This document shows, one piece after another, positions 17,574-26,684 of a DNA stretch of 64,000 nucleotides. The notes below the pieces were generated by a model. The model saw nothing but the letters and a program-made list of their open reading frames with translations. It ran no database searches and was not told the DNA's origin. The stretch comes from Steroidobacteraceae bacterium (GTDB taxonomy: Bacteria > Pseudomonadota > Gammaproteobacteria > Steroidobacterales > Steroidobacteraceae). The translations under genes were made by a program, and so were the position numbers. How positions within the stretch are numbered: the first letter of the stretch is position 1; each line of letters begins with the position of its first letter. Location: NCBI GenBank assembly GCA_019187185.1, contig JABAQU010000020.1, positions 1-64,000 of the forward strand. Direction: 5' to 3'.

Positions 17574-19628
17574 CTGTCCGCCTCGCCCGCCGTTCCGCTG
17601 ATCATCTTTGCGCCGACACGCGACCCTGTCGAAGCGATCAATTCGCACCTGCGCCGTGCGGGACATGCGGTGCATTGCACGTGGATCCCGGCCCTCGCGG
17701 ACCTCGGCGATGCATTGACGCAGCTGAACCCCGAACTGCTGATCTGCCAGCCGGGCACGGATGGCGAACTGTCGGCCGTGGCCGCCGTGCGCACGCAGCT
17801 CGCCCCCGAAGTCCCCCTGATAGCGCTGCTCGAGGTCGCCGACGAATCCGCGATCGCAGCGGCGCTGGCGGTGGGCGCGCGTGACGCCGTCACGCTCGCG
17901 CGCCCCGACCGCTTGCGTGCGGTCATCGAGCGCGAATTGCGCAGCTTCCGGCTCGAGCGCGCGCTCAATGCCACACTGCAGTCGGCGCGGGACTACCGCA
18001 AGCAGCTCGAATCGGTGTTGCGGCGTTCGAACGATGCGATCGCGCAGGTGCAGGAGGGCATCGTCGTCGAGGCCAACACCTCCTGGCTCGAGGTGTTCGG
18101 TCGCGAGCACGGCGCGATCGTCGGCCAGCCGCTGATGGACCTGTTCGAGGAATCGTCGCACACGGCACTCAAGGGTGCGCTGGTCGCCTGCCTGCAGGGC
18201 CGCTGGACCGATCACGGACTCAAGGCCGACGCGCTGCGCGCGGACGGCACGGTGCTGCCACTCGAGCTGGTGCTGTCGCAGGGCGAATTCGACGGCGAAC
18301 CGTGCGTGCGCCTGATCGTGCCCGCGCGCAAGCGCGACGAACGCGAACTCGCGAGCGAACTCGCCGATTCGGTGCGGCGCGACCCGGCGACCGGGCTCCT
18401 GTACCGGCGCCCGCTCCTCGAGACGATCGGTACGCGCATCGCGACCCCCGCGCGCGGCGGTGTGCGTTACCTCGCCCTGCTGCGGCCGGACAAGTTCGCG
18501 GAAATCGAGAAGGAAATCGGCGCGCTCGCCAGCGAGCAGCTGCTCGCCGAGTTCGCGAACATGCTCCGCGAGCACACCCATTCCGGCGACGTCACCGGGC
18601 GCTTCAGCGGCACGTCGTTCCTCGTGCTGCTCGAGCGCGGCAACGAGCGCGATGTCGAGACCTGGGCCGAACAGTTCGTCGCGCGAGTGTCGAAGCATGT
18701 GTTCCATATCGGCACCAAGACGCTGCGCGCCACCTGCTCGGTCGGGCTCGGCGTCGTGCCGCACGGCAACCCGGGCCTCGACGACGCGATCCTCGACGCG
18801 GTCGACGCGTGCCGGCGCGCCCGCCACCAGGGCGGCGCCCGCGTCGCGATGCTCGATCGCGCCGACACCGATTCACGCGTGCAGGCCTACGACCAGGTCT
18901 GGGTCAAGCACATCAAGGCCGCGCTGATGGAGAACCGGTTCCGGCTGGTGCAACAGCCGGTGGCGTCGCTGCGCGGCGACGATCCGCAGATGTTCGACGT
19001 GCTCGTGCGCATGCTCGATCACCAGAAGAAGGAAGTGTTGCCGGCCGACTTCATGGCCGCAGCCGAACGCAACGACCTGCTGCGCAACATCGACCGCTGG
19101 GTCGTCGGCGCCTCGCTGTCGTTTGCGGCACAGCGCCGCCCCGGGTGCCTGTTCGTGCGGCTCGCCAAGGACAGCCTGCTCGACCCGTCGTTCGCGGGCT
19201 GGCTCGACGGCCAGCGCAAGGCGACCAACGCCGATCCGGCGCGCGTGTGCTTCCAGGTCACCGAAGAGATTGCCGCAGCCTACGTCAAGCAGATCAAGGC
19301 GCTGGCGGACGCCGTCAAGTCACGCGGCTTTCGCTTCGCGATCGAACGCTTCGGCGGCGGGCGCGATCCGCTCGGCCTGCTCGAGACGCTGCCGGTCGAT
19401 TTCATCAAGATCGACGGCGCCTTGATCCAGGGCCTCGCCGGCAATGTCGACCTGCAGCAACAGGTGCGCGCCCTGGTCGAGGCGGCGAGCAGGCGGCGCA
19501 TCGAGACGATCGCCGAACGTGTCGAGGACGCGAACACGATGGCCGTGCTGTGGCAGCTCGGCGTGCAGTTCATCCAGGGCTACTTCGTGCACGCGCCCGA
19601 AGATGTGGAGTTGCGCGCGGAACGTTGA
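17574..19628 (+). CDS. FimX-like REC-PAS-GGDEF-EAL protein with degenerate catalytic motifs
   Basis: The domain order is that of FimX, a c-di-GMP effector controlling type IV pilus assembly. A receiver-like N-terminus (VPLIIFAPTRDPVEAINSHL) is followed by a PAS region (GIVVEANTSWLEVFGREHG) at about 140-200. A GGDEF domain has SGTSF in place of the catalytic motif, and a C-terminal EAL domain has DVL in FDVLVRM instead of EAL. Both enzymatic signatures are lost, so binding without turnover is expected. The best start is a CTG at 17574 with GGAGA seven bases upstream. It gives 684 residues, close to P. aeruginosa FimX, and restores the first strand of the receiver domain. The first conventional start, GTG at 17670, would delete that strand. 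Confidence 0.8.
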   Translation: MSASPAVPLIIFAPTRDPVEAINSHLRRAGHAVHCTWIPALADLGDALTQLNPELLICQPGTDGELSAVAAVRTQLAPEVPLIALLEVADESAIAAALAVGARDAVTLARPDRLRAVIERELRSFRLERALNATLQSARDYRKQLESVLRRSNDAIAQVQEGIVVEANTSWLEVFGREHGAIVGQPLMDLFEESSHTALKGALVACLQGRWTDHGLKADALRADGTVLPLELVLSQGEFDGEPCVRLIVPARKRDERELASELADSVRRDPATGLLYRRPLLETIGTRIATPARGGVRYLALLRPDKFAEIEKEIGALASEQLLAEFANMLREHTHSGDVTGRFSGTSFLVLLERGNERDVETWAEQFVARVSKHVFHIGTKTLRATCSVGLGVVPHGNPGLDDAILDAVDACRRARHQGGARVAMLDRADTDSRVQAYDQVWVKHIKAALMENRFRLVQQPVASLRGDDPQMFDVLVRMLDHQKKEVLPADFMAAAERNDLLRNIDRWVVGASLSFAAQRRPGCLFVRLAKDSLLDPSFAGWLDGQRKATNADPARVCFQVTEEIAAAYVKQIKALADAVKSRGFRFAIERFGGGRDPLGLLETLPVDFIKIDGALIQGLAGNVDLQQQVRALVEAASRRRIETIAERVEDANTMAVLWQLGVQFIQGYFVHAPEDVELRAER

Positions 19629-19689
19629 CGGCGGCACGTGGCGCATGCCGTGCGCTGCCAGCGATCGGGTATGTTCTATGGGCTGCGGA

Positions 19690-21936
19690 TCATCCGCCGC
19701 TTTCGAGCCTCTGCACCGTCTGCCATCCGCGCGGCAGCTTGATTCCGCGCTGCGCACGCTCGCCGCGATAGGGCTTGAGGTCGGCGGGACCGAGCGTCAT
19801 GCGGCGTTCGCCCGACAGCACGATGAGCGAGCCGCCGGGCGGAACCACGGCGATGCCGACGAGCACGTCCTCGCGCGTCTCGGCCTTCTTGCCGGGAATG
19901 CCGAACAGCTTGTTGCCCTTGCCCTTCGGCAGCTCCGGCACGTCGGCAGCCGGAAAGACGAGCAGCTTGCCCTCGCTGTTGGCGACGGCGACGAGCGCAT
20001 CGGCGGAAGGCACCGGCACCGGCGGCAGCACGAGCGACCGGGCCGGCACCGACAGCACGGCCTTGCCGGCCTTGCGATCGGTCAGGAGTTCGCGGATCCG
20101 CACCGTGAAGCCGTAGCCGGCATCCGAGGCGAGCAGCCACAGGTCGTCGGGTTCACCCATCAGCACACCGGCGAACTTCGCGCCGTCCGGCGGATCGAGG
20201 CGGCCCGACAGGGGCTCGCCCTGGCCGCGAGCCGACGGCAGCGTATGTGCCGGAAGGCTGTAGGCGCGGCCCGTGCTGTCGATGAATATCGCCGGCTGCA
20301 GGCTCCGACCGCGCGCGGCCAACTGGAATGCATCGCCAGTCTTGTACGACAGGCTGAGCGGGTCGATCTCGTGACCCTTCGCGGCGCGCACCCAACCGGC
20401 CGACGACAGCACGACCGTCACCGGCTCGTTCGTCAGCAGTTCCTTCTCGTCGATCGCCTGCGCGGCCTCGCGCTCGACGATCTTCGAACGACGGTCGTCG
20501 CCGTACTTCTCGGCGTCCGCGCGCAGCTCCTCGCCGACCAGCCGGCGCAGCTTCGCCTTGCTCCTGAGCGTCGCCTCGATCTCGTCGCGCTCGTCCGCCA
20601 GCGCCTTCTGCTCCTCGCGGATCTTCATCTCCTCGAGCTTCGCGAGGTGGCGCAGCTTCGTCTCGAGGATCGCCTCGGTCTGCTCCTCCGAGAGCTTGAA
20701 GCGCTTCATCAGCACCGGCTTCGGCTCGTCCTCGCGGCGGATGATGCGGATCACCTCGTCGAGATTGAGATAGACGACCAGTAGTCCGTCGAGGATGTGC
20801 AGGCGCCGCGTCACCTTGTCGAGCCGCCACTCGAGCCGCCGGCGCACGGTGGCGAGGCGGAACTCGAGCCATTGCGTCAGGATCTCGCGCAACCCGAGCA
20901 CGCGCGGGCGGCCGTCGAGGTCGATCACGTTGAGATTGACGCGATAGTTGCGCTCGAGGTCGGTGGTCGCGAAGAGATGGGCCATCAGCTGATCGAGATC
21001 GACCCGGTTCGAGCGCGGCACGATCACGAGGCGGGTCGGGTTGCGATGATCCGACTCGTCGCGCAGGTCCTCGACCATCGGCAGCTTCTTCGCGCGCATC
21101 TGCTCGGCGATCTGCTCCTGCACGCGGCTGCCCGACACCTGGTGCGGCAGGCGGGTGACCACGATGTTGCCGTCCTCGATCGTGTACACGGCGCGCGCCT
21201 TGAAGCTGCCGACACCCTTGTCGTAGAACTCGACGAGATCCGATCGTGGCGAGACGATCTCGGCGCCGGTCGGCAGGTCCGGCCCCCTGACGAACTTCAT
21301 CAGCGCGCGGGTCGTCGCCTCGGGCTCCTCGAGCAGGTGCAGGCAGGCCGCCGCGACTTCGCGCAGGTTGTGCGGCGGCACGTCGGTCGCCATGCCGACC
21401 GCGATCCCCGACGTGCCGTTCAGCAGCAGGTTCGGCAGGCGCGCCGGCAGCATCGCCGGTTCCTCGAGCGTGCCGTCGAAGTTCGGCTGCCAGTCGACGG
21501 TGCCGTCGCCGAGTTCGCGCAGCAGCACCTCGGCATAGCGTGTCAGCTTCGCTTCCGTGTAGCGCATCGCAGCGAACGACTTCGGATCGTCCGACGAACC
21601 CCAGTTGCCCTGCCCGTCGACGACCGGGTAGCGGTACGAGAACGGTTGCGCCATCAGCACCATCGCCTCGTAGCACGCGCTGTCGCCGTGCGGATGGAAT
21701 TTGCCGATCACGTCGCCGACCGTGCGCGCGGACTTCTTGTGCTTCGACGCAGCCGAGAGCCCGAGTTCGCTCATCGCGTAGATGATGCGGCGCTGCACCG
21801 GCTTCAGGCCGTCCCCGAGCGCGGGCAGCGCGCGATCGAGGATCACGTACATCGAGTAGTCGAGGTACGCCTTCTCGGTGAAGGCCTTGAGCGCCTGCTG
21901 CTCGATGCCCTCGAAATTCAGTTCCTGGTCCTGCAT
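19690..21936 (-). CDS. parC: DNA topoisomerase IV subunit A
   Basis: This is the DNA-cleaving subunit of topoisomerase IV, which decatenates daughter chromosomes. The 748-residue protein carries the cleavage tyrosine Tyr126 in [11 protein letters not shown]. The quinolone-resistance-determining region reads [17 protein letters not shown], with Ser86 and Glu90 equivalent to E. coli Ser80 and Glu84, so it has the susceptible-type residues. The C-terminal part (about 500-740) is the DNA-wrapping domain. The short form and the parE neighbour distinguish it from GyrA. It sits 7 bp after parE on the minus strand and converges with the FimX-like gene. Confidence 0.97.
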   Translation of the reverse strand: MQDQELNFEGIEQQALKAFTEKAYLDYSMYVILDRALPALGDGLKPVQRRIIYAMSELGLSAASKHKKSARTVGDVIGKFHPHGDSACYEAMVLMAQPFSYRYPVVDGQGNWGSSDDPKSFAAMRYTEAKLTRYAEVLLRELGDGTVDWQPNFDGTLEEPAMLPARLPNLLLNGTSGIAVGMATDVPPHNLREVAAACLHLLEEPEATTRALMKFVRGPDLPTGAEIVSPRSDLVEFYDKGVGSFKARAVYTIEDGNIVVTRLPHQVSGSRVQEQIAEQMRAKKLPMVEDLRDESDHRNPTRLVIVPRSNRVDLDQLMAHLFATTDLERNYRVNLNVIDLDGRPRVLGLREILTQWLEFRLATVRRRLEWRLDKVTRRLHILDGLLVVYLNLDEVIRIIRREDEPKPVLMKRFKLSEEQTEAILETKLRHLAKLEEMKIREEQKALADERDEIEATLRSKAKLRRLVGEELRADAEKYGDDRRSKIVEREAAQAIDEKELLTNEPVTVVLSSAGWVRAAKGHEIDPLSLSYKTGDAFQLAARGRSLQPAIFIDSTGRAYSLPAHTLPSARGQGEPLSGRLDPPDGAKFAGVLMGEPDDLWLLASDAGYGFTVRIRELLTDRKAGKAVLSVPARSLVLPPVPVPSADALVAVANSEGKLLVFPAADVPELPKGKGNKLFGIPGKKAETREDVLVGIAVVPPGGSLIVLSGERRMTLGPADLKPYRGERAQRGIKLPRGWQTVQRLESGG

Positions 21937-21943
21937 CTGCCCG

Positions 21944-23830
21944 TCAGACCTGCGCGAGGTTGCCCTTGTGCTCGAGCCACTCGCGCCGGTCGCCGGCGCG
22001 CTTCTTCGCGAGCAGCATGTCCATCAGTTGTTCCGCCTTGTCGCCGGCGCTCACGGTGAGCTGCACGAGCCGGCGCGTGCGCGGATCCATCGTCGTCTCG
22101 CGCAGCTGCGCGGGATTCATCTCGCCGAGCCCCTTGAAGCGCGTGACGACCGGCTTCACGCGCGCCTTCTCGGCCGCCAGGCGCTCGAGGATCGCGTCGC
22201 GCTCGGCGTCGTCGAGCGCGTAGTGGACGCTCTTGCCGGCATCGATGCGGTAGAGCGGCGGCATCGCGACGTGGACATGGCCCTGCGTGACGAGCGGACG
22301 GAAATGCCGCAGGAACAGCGCGCACAGGAGCGTCGCGATGTGCTGGCCGTCCGAGTCGGCGTCGGCGAGGATGCACACCTTGTGATAGCGCAGGTCCGAC
22401 AGGTCGGTCGCACCGGCATCGATGCCGAGCGCGACACTGATGTCGTGCACCTCCTGTGAATTGCCGATCTCGCGCGCATCGACCTCCCAGGTGTTCAGGA
22501 TCTTGCCCCTGAGCGGCATGATCGCCTGGAATTCCCGGTCACGCGCCTGCTTGGCCGAGCCGCCGGCCGAATCGCCCTCGACGAGGAAGAGCTCGGAGTG
22601 CACGGGGTCCTGCGACGTGCAGTCTGCGAGCTTGCCGGGGAGCGCGGGCCCGCTCGCGATGCGCTTTCTCTGCACGCGCTGCGCGGCCTTCAGCCGCTCC
22701 TGCGCGTTCGCGATCGCAAACTGCGCGATGCGCTCGCCCGCGTCGGGGTGCTGGTTGAGCCATAGCGCGATCGCATCCTTGGCGTAGCCCTCGACGAGCT
22801 GCGCGGCGTCGCGCGAACCGAGCCGTTCCTTCATCTGCCCGGCGAACTGCGGCTCGCGCATCTTGATCGACAGCACGAACGACACGCGGTCCCAGACATC
22901 CTCGGCCGTGAGCTTCACGCCACGGGGCACGAGGTTCCTGAATTCGCAGAACTCGCGCACTGCGCTCACGAGACCCGCGCGCAGGCCGTTGACGTGCGTG
23001 CCGCCGTCGACCGTGGGAATCAGGTTGACATAGCTCTCGGCAACGCTGGCACCGCCGTCCGGCACCCACGCGAGTGCATAGGCCACCGAGTCGCCCTCGC
23101 CGTCGCGCTTGCCGGTGATCGGCTCCGCGGGCAGGCGTTCGACCGCACCGAGCTCGTCGGCGAGATAGGCGCCGAGTTCGCCGGTGAAGAACCATTCGTC
23201 CGTTTCGCCACTCGCCTCGTTCGCGAAGCGCACGCGCAGGCCCGGACACAGCACGGCCTTCGCCTTGAGCACGTGCCGCAGCTGCGGCACCGAGATCCTG
23301 TCGCTGTCGAAGAACTTCGGGTCGGGCCAGAAGCGCACCGTCGTGCCCGTGTTGCGCTGGCCGACGGTGCCGATCACCTCTAGTTTCGAGGCGACCTTGC
23401 CGTCCTTGAAGCTGATGTTGTACTCCTTGCCGCCGCGACGGATCCAGCATTCGAGGTGCGTCGAGAGCGCGTTGACGACCGATACGCCGACGCCGTGCAG
23501 GCCGCCCGAGAACTGGTACGTCGAATCGGAGAACTTCCCGCCGGCGTGCAGGCGCGTGAGGATCAACTCGACCCCGGTCACCTTCTCCTTCGGATGGATG
23601 TCGACCGGCATGCCGCGGCCGTTGTCGGCCACCTCGAGCGAGCCGTCCTTGTGGAGCGTGACCGAGACTTCGTCGCAGTGACCGGCGAGCGCCTCATCGA
23701 CGCTGTTGTCGATCACCTCGTGCGCGAGGTGGTTCGGGCGGCTCGTGTCGGTGTACATGCCCGGCCTGCGGCGGACGGGCTCGAGACCGGAGAGGACTTC
23801 GATGTCGGAGGCGTTGTAGGTCTGGCTCAT
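21944..23830 (-). CDS. parE: DNA topoisomerase IV subunit B
   Basis: This is the ATPase subunit of topoisomerase IV. The 628-residue protein begins [20 protein letters not shown]. It has the GHKL ATP site ([23 protein letters not shown] and [17 protein letters not shown]). The TOPRIM domain follows, with [19 protein letters not shown] and the metal-binding DADSDGQHI. Length and the absence of the GyrB-specific insertion fit ParE. It is followed directly by parC. Confidence 0.97.
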   Translation of the reverse strand: MSQTYNASDIEVLSGLEPVRRRPGMYTDTSRPNHLAHEVIDNSVDEALAGHCDEVSVTLHKDGSLEVADNGRGMPVDIHPKEKVTGVELILTRLHAGGKFSDSTYQFSGGLHGVGVSVVNALSTHLECWIRRGGKEYNISFKDGKVASKLEVIGTVGQRNTGTTVRFWPDPKFFDSDRISVPQLRHVLKAKAVLCPGLRVRFANEASGETDEWFFTGELGAYLADELGAVERLPAEPITGKRDGEGDSVAYALAWVPDGGASVAESYVNLIPTVDGGTHVNGLRAGLVSAVREFCEFRNLVPRGVKLTAEDVWDRVSFVLSIKMREPQFAGQMKERLGSRDAAQLVEGYAKDAIALWLNQHPDAGERIAQFAIANAQERLKAAQRVQRKRIASGPALPGKLADCTSQDPVHSELFLVEGDSAGGSAKQARDREFQAIMPLRGKILNTWEVDAREIGNSQEVHDISVALGIDAGATDLSDLRYHKVCILADADSDGQHIATLLCALFLRHFRPLVTQGHVHVAMPPLYRIDAGKSVHYALDDAERDAILERLAAEKARVKPVVTRFKGLGEMNPAQLRETTMDPRTRRLVQLTVSAGDKAEQLMDMLLAKKRAGDRREWLEHKGNLAQV

Positions 23831-23859
23831 TGCGCGCGCGAATCTTAGCAGAGCCCACC

Positions 23860-23935
23860 TGGTGCCGGGTTTTCGGTTATTCGGTTATTTCCGCCGATCG
23901 GCGCAAATAACCGAATAACCGAAAACCCGGCACCA
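23860..23935. repeat. 76-bp near-perfect palindrome
   Basis: Two 31-bp arms, 23860-23890 and 23905-23935, are exact reverse complements. The 14 bp between them contain a further perfect palindrome, CGCCGATCGGCG (23892-23903), with the same centre. Only the pair 23891/23904 mismatches across the whole 76 bp. The arms include the direct motif CGGTTATTCGGTTATTT, AT-richer than the genome. It lies between the start of parE and the end of the DUF3501 gene, both on the minus strand. It could act as a terminator for the upstream operon, but its length and symmetry exceed a normal terminator and suggest a mobile REP/MITE-type element or a protein-binding site. Confidence 0.95.
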
Positions 23936-23939
23936 ATGC

Positions 23940-24521
23940 CTATGCGAGGTCTGCCAGCAGCGCGCGGCGCGTCGCCTCCGGGACGACGAGCTCGTGCGTG
24001 TACGCGGGGTGATCGATGCCGACGCGCAGCACCGCACCGTCACGCAATGCTGCGATCGACGCCGGCGGCAGCTCGAAGCGCAGGAAGTGCACCGCCGAGG
24101 TCTTGTCCTCGTTCTCGCGCTCGAGGTCCTCGTCGGCGATCGCATGGATGCGCCCATGGCCCTCGACCTGCACCCAGCAGCCACGCTCGATGCCGCGCAG
24201 TTCCGCGAGCCGCCGCGCGCGCTCGACCGGATCGACGTACTCGATCAGCAGGGTCGCCTTCCAGTTACGGCCGTCGGGAATCAGCGGATTGTAGGCGGCG
24301 AGCTCGTCGGCGATGCCCGCCGGCTCGAAAATGCGCTCGATCCGCAACATTTCCTGCACCTGGTACTGGATCGTCAGGCGGTCCTCGAAGCACCAGGTCG
24401 CATGCGGGCCGACGGCGAGCTGCCGATGACGCTTGTGCTCGATCACCCGGGCCCGAAAGGCCGGCCGCTCGCGCGCATACTGCTCGAGCGTCATGAGATC
24501 GGCGGCGGCAAGCGCCGTCAC
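23940..24521 (-). CDS. DUF3501 family protein
   Basis: This is a 193-residue soluble protein of unknown function. Visible features are TLEQYARERPAFRARVIEHK, a basic stretch, LAVGPHATWCFEDRLTIQYQ, and a C-terminal segment with LRVGIDHPAYTHELVV. The GTG at 24521 overlaps the stop of the Fe-S protein gene by 4 bp (GTGA) and gives VTALAAADLMTLEQ; longer in-frame sequence is low-complexity shadow. It is the last gene of a three-gene operon with rubrerythrin and a heterodisulfide-reductase-like protein. DUF3501 genes are known to me mainly from this context, which suggests a role in the same peroxide or redox process. Confidence 0.85.
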   Translation of the reverse strand: MTALAAADLMTLEQYARERPAFRARVIEHKRHRQLAVGPHATWCFEDRLTIQYQVQEMLRIERIFEPAGIADELAAYNPLIPDGRNWKATLLIEYVDPVERARRLAELRGIERGCWVQVEGHGRIHAIADEDLERENEDKTSAVHFLRFELPPASIAALRDGAVLRVGIDHPAYTHELVVPEATRRALLADLA

Positions 24522-25873
24522 AGGCCGTACGCCGTGCGCAGCAGGCGCATCGGATGCTCGGGCTCGCGCGCGCCTTCGCCGAGGCCGCTCGCGATCTGGT
24601 GGCCCGCCATCGGGCAATCGCTCGAATAATGATCGGCGGCCGCCTGCGCGACGCGGTCGACCACCGGCTTGCCGATCCGTACGGACGCGGCGCGATATTC
24701 CTTCTTCACCGCGTACGTGCCGTTGTGGCCCGAACAGCGCTCGATCACGTCGACCGTGGTGCCCGGGACGAGACGCAGCACGTCACGGGTCTTCATGCCG
24801 ATGTTCTGCACACGCAGGTGGCAGGGCACGTGGTAACTCACCTTGCCGAGCGAGCCCTTGAAGTCGGTGCGCAAGAGGCCCACCTTGTGCCTCAGCATCA
24901 GGTACTCGAACGGGTCGAAGATCGCCTCCGCGACCGCCTTCACGTCGGCGTCGCCGGGGAACATCAGCGGCAGCTCCTGCTTGAACATCAGCACGCACGA
25001 CGGGATCGGCGCGACGATGTCGTGGCCCGCCGCGACGAGCGCCGCGAGCCGCGGCACGTTCTCGTCCTTGTACCGGGCGACGGTCGCGAGGTCGCCGAGT
25101 TCGAGCTTCGGCATGCCGCAGCACTTCTCGCTCGACACCACGGAGACCGGAATGCCGTTGTGCGCGAAGACGGCGACGATGTCCTCGGGCAGCGCGGTCT
25201 CGTTGCGGTTGCCGTAGCAGGTGACGAAGAGCGCGACCTTGCCGCGCGTGGCGTCGGTTGCCGTCACGGTCAGTGGGCCTGCGCGCCGGGCCTCGGCCTT
25301 CGCGCGCGTGCGGCCCGTACGCGAGTGGTACTTCGGCAAGGGCGCCGTGCGATCGACACCGAGCGTCTTCTCGAGCAGCACTCGCCCCGGCTTGCTCCGG
25401 TTCACCGCATTGACGACCTCCGCAACCACCGGAATGCCGGCGAGCGCGCCGACCGTGCCGGTCGCCGTGAGCACCTTGTCGCGCAGGCGCGTGCGGCCGT
25501 TTTTCGCCGCGACCGCCTTTGCCCGCAGCATCAGGTGCGGAAAGTCGACATTGAACGGGTGCGGCGGCACATACGGACACTTCGTCACGAAACAGATGTC
25601 GCAGAGGTAGCAGTGATCGACCACCTCCTGGAAGATGCGCTTGTCGACCGCGGCCACTTCGCCGCTGTCCGTCGCGTCGACCGCATCGAAGAGCGTCGGG
25701 AACGCGTTGCAGAGCGCAAAGCAGCGCCGGCAGCCGTGGCAGATGTCGAAGACGCGCTCGAGTTCCTTCTCGAGCGCGGCCTCGTCATAGAACGACGGAT
25801 TCTGCCAATCGATCGGATGGCGCGTGGGCGCCTCGAGGCTACCCTCGCGAGGCGAGCCACCCATCCCGCTCAC
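24518..25873 (-). CDS. Fe-S oxidoreductase related to GlpC / heterodisulfide reductase HdrB-D
   Basis: This 451-residue protein combines an N-terminal ferredoxin-type domain with two CCG-type cysteine-rich domains. The first Fe-S motif is ICHGCRRCFALCNAFP (about 44-59) and the second is CYLCDICFVTKCPYVPP (about 88-104). The CCG regions are CYGNRNETALP with SEKCCGMPKLELGD, and HVPCHLRVQN with ERCSGHNGTYAV. Such proteins pass electrons between a donor and a thiol, quinone or partner enzyme. Membrane segments are absent. The GTG start at 25873 overlaps the rubrerythrin stop by 4 bp and an ATG lies three codons further in. The operon suggests it supplies electrons to rubrerythrin, which here lacks its own rubredoxin domain. 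That role is inference. Confidence 0.88.
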   Translation of the reverse strand: MSGMGGSPREGSLEAPTRHPIDWQNPSFYDEAALEKELERVFDICHGCRRCFALCNAFPTLFDAVDATDSGEVAAVDKRIFQEVVDHCYLCDICFVTKCPYVPPHPFNVDFPHLMLRAKAVAAKNGRTRLRDKVLTATGTVGALAGIPVVAEVVNAVNRSKPGRVLLEKTLGVDRTAPLPKYHSRTGRTRAKAEARRAGPLTVTATDATRGKVALFVTCYGNRNETALPEDIVAVFAHNGIPVSVVSSEKCCGMPKLELGDLATVARYKDENVPRLAALVAAGHDIVAPIPSCVLMFKQELPLMFPGDADVKAVAEAIFDPFEYLMLRHKVGLLRTDFKGSLGKVSYHVPCHLRVQNIGMKTRDVLRLVPGTTVDVIERCSGHNGTYAVKKEYRAASVRIGKPVVDRVAQAAADHYSSDCPMAGHQIASGLGEGAREPEHPMRLLRTAYGL

Positions 25874-26286
25874 AGCGCGTCGAGCGCCTTCTGGAAGCGG
25901 TTGGCGTGCGAACGCTCGGCCTTCGCGAGTGTCTCGAACCAGTCGGCGATCTCGCCGAAGCCCTCATCGCGCGCCGCCTTCGCCATGCCCGGGTACATGT
26001 CGGTGTACTCGTGCGTCTCGCCTGCGATGGCGGCCTTCAGGTTCAGCTTCGTCTCGCCGATCGGCAGGCCCGTGGCCGGATCGCCCGACGCCTCGAGGTA
26101 CTCGAGGTGGCCGTGCGCATGACCCGTCTCGCCTTCGGCCGTGGAGCGGAACACGGCGGACACGTCGTTGTAGCCCTCCACATCGGCCTTGGCCGCGAAG
26201 TAGAGGTAACGCCGGTTGGCCTGCGATTCCCCCGCGAACGCGTCCTTCAGATTCTGTTCCGTCTTCGTGCCCTTCAGCGCCTTCAT
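25870..26286 (-). CDS. Rubrerythrin (diiron domain only)
   Basis: Rubrerythrins reduce hydrogen peroxide at a diiron site in the cytoplasm. The 138-residue four-helix protein has ligand motifs FAGESQANRRYLYF (Glu20), AEGETGHAHGH (Glu53, His56), AGETHEYTDMY (Glu90, Glu93) and KAERSHANRFQ (Glu124, His127). The C-terminal rubredoxin domain with two CxxC motifs found in classical rubrerythrin is absent, so an external electron donor is required. A strong ribosome site GGAGG precedes the ATG. A promoter and a 7-1-7 palindrome lie just upstream. The downstream Fe-S protein overlaps by 4 bp and is the obvious candidate electron donor. Confidence 0.95.
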   Translation of the reverse strand: MKALKGTKTEQNLKDAFAGESQANRRYLYFAAKADVEGYNDVSAVFRSTAEGETGHAHGHLEYLEASGDPATGLPIGETKLNLKAAIAGETHEYTDMYPGMAKAARDEGFGEIADWFETLAKAERSHANRFQKALDAL

Positions 26287-26302
26287 GGGGAATCCTCCGT
26301 AG

Positions 26303-26317
26303 TTAGACTAAGTCTAA
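26303..26317 (-). promoter_or_regulatory. 7-1-7 palindromic operator, Fur/PerR-superfamily type
   Basis: TTAGACT and AGTCTAA flank a single A, giving a perfect 7-1-7 inverted repeat. This is the architecture of PerR, Fur and Irr boxes. It lies between the predicted -10 box and the ribosome site of the rubrerythrin gene, where bound repressor would block transcription. Rubrerythrin is a known PerR-type target in other bacteria. Which regulator binds here is inference. Confidence 0.7.
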
Positions 26318-26328
26318 AGAAGGGTCGA

Positions 26329-26357
26329 AATGTAGTCCTGTTGCCAGGGGTCGTCAA
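26329..26357 (-). promoter_or_regulatory. Sigma70-type promoter for the rubrerythrin operon
   Basis: On the minus strand TTGACG (26357-26352) is separated by exactly 17 bp from TACATT (26334-26329). These match five and four of six consensus positions. Transcription would begin just before the 7-1-7 palindrome. No other site of this quality was seen upstream of the operon. Confidence 0.65.
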
Positions 26358-26383
26358 CAGGCCGACGCGCCGCAGCAATCGCG

Positions 26384-26412
26384 TTGACCGGCCGGTTCCG
26401 TCCTCGTAACGT
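26384..26412 (+). promoter_or_regulatory. Sigma70-type promoter for xseB-ispA-dxs
   Basis: TTGACC (26384-26389) and TAACGT (26407-26412) are separated by 17 bp. The downstream leader TAACGTGGCGCCACTT, followed by GGGGGACCG just before the start codon, recurs almost unchanged before the S9 peptidase gene near 31195. The rubrerythrin promoter lies back-to-back with this one. Confidence 0.6.
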
Positions 26413-26441
26413 GGCGCCACTTTTTGCCCCGGGGGACCGCG

Positions 26442-26684
26442 TTGAACAAGGCAGCCAAGGCGCCCGATTTCGAGAAGGCGCTCGGCGAACTCGAAAAGCT
26501 CGTCGAGCGTCTCGAGCGCGGCGACCTGCCGCTCGACAAGGCGCTCGAAGCGTTCGAGCGCGGCGTCGCCCTCACGCGCCAATGCCAGGAGGCGCTCAAG
26601 GCCGCACAGGCCAAAGTCGACATCCTCGCGAGTCGCGACGCGGACTCGCCGGTGCCGTTCGAGCCGGACGACGAATCCGAGTGA
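26442..26684 (+). CDS. xseB: Exodeoxyribonuclease VII small subunit
   Basis: This small subunit of exonuclease VII associates with XseA to degrade single-stranded DNA. The 80-residue protein reads FEKALGELEKLVERLERGDL followed by PLDKALEAFERGVALTRQCQ, the diagnostic two-helix family sequence. There is no ATG. A TTG at 26442 with GGGGGA upstream gives LNKAAKAPDF, and another TTG six codons earlier would swallow the ribosome site. The gene overlaps ispA by 4 bp (GTGA), and the xseB-ispA-dxs order is conserved. xseA is not in the window. Confidence 0.94.
   Translation: MNKAAKAPDFEKALGELEKLVERLERGDLPLDKALEAFERGVALTRQCQEALKAAQAKVDILASRDADSPVPFEPDDESE

Noticed and set aside
19629..19689. Terminator between the FimX-like gene and parC
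   Set aside because: Only a 5-bp stem (CGGCA/TGCCG) without a T-run was found, too weak to call.
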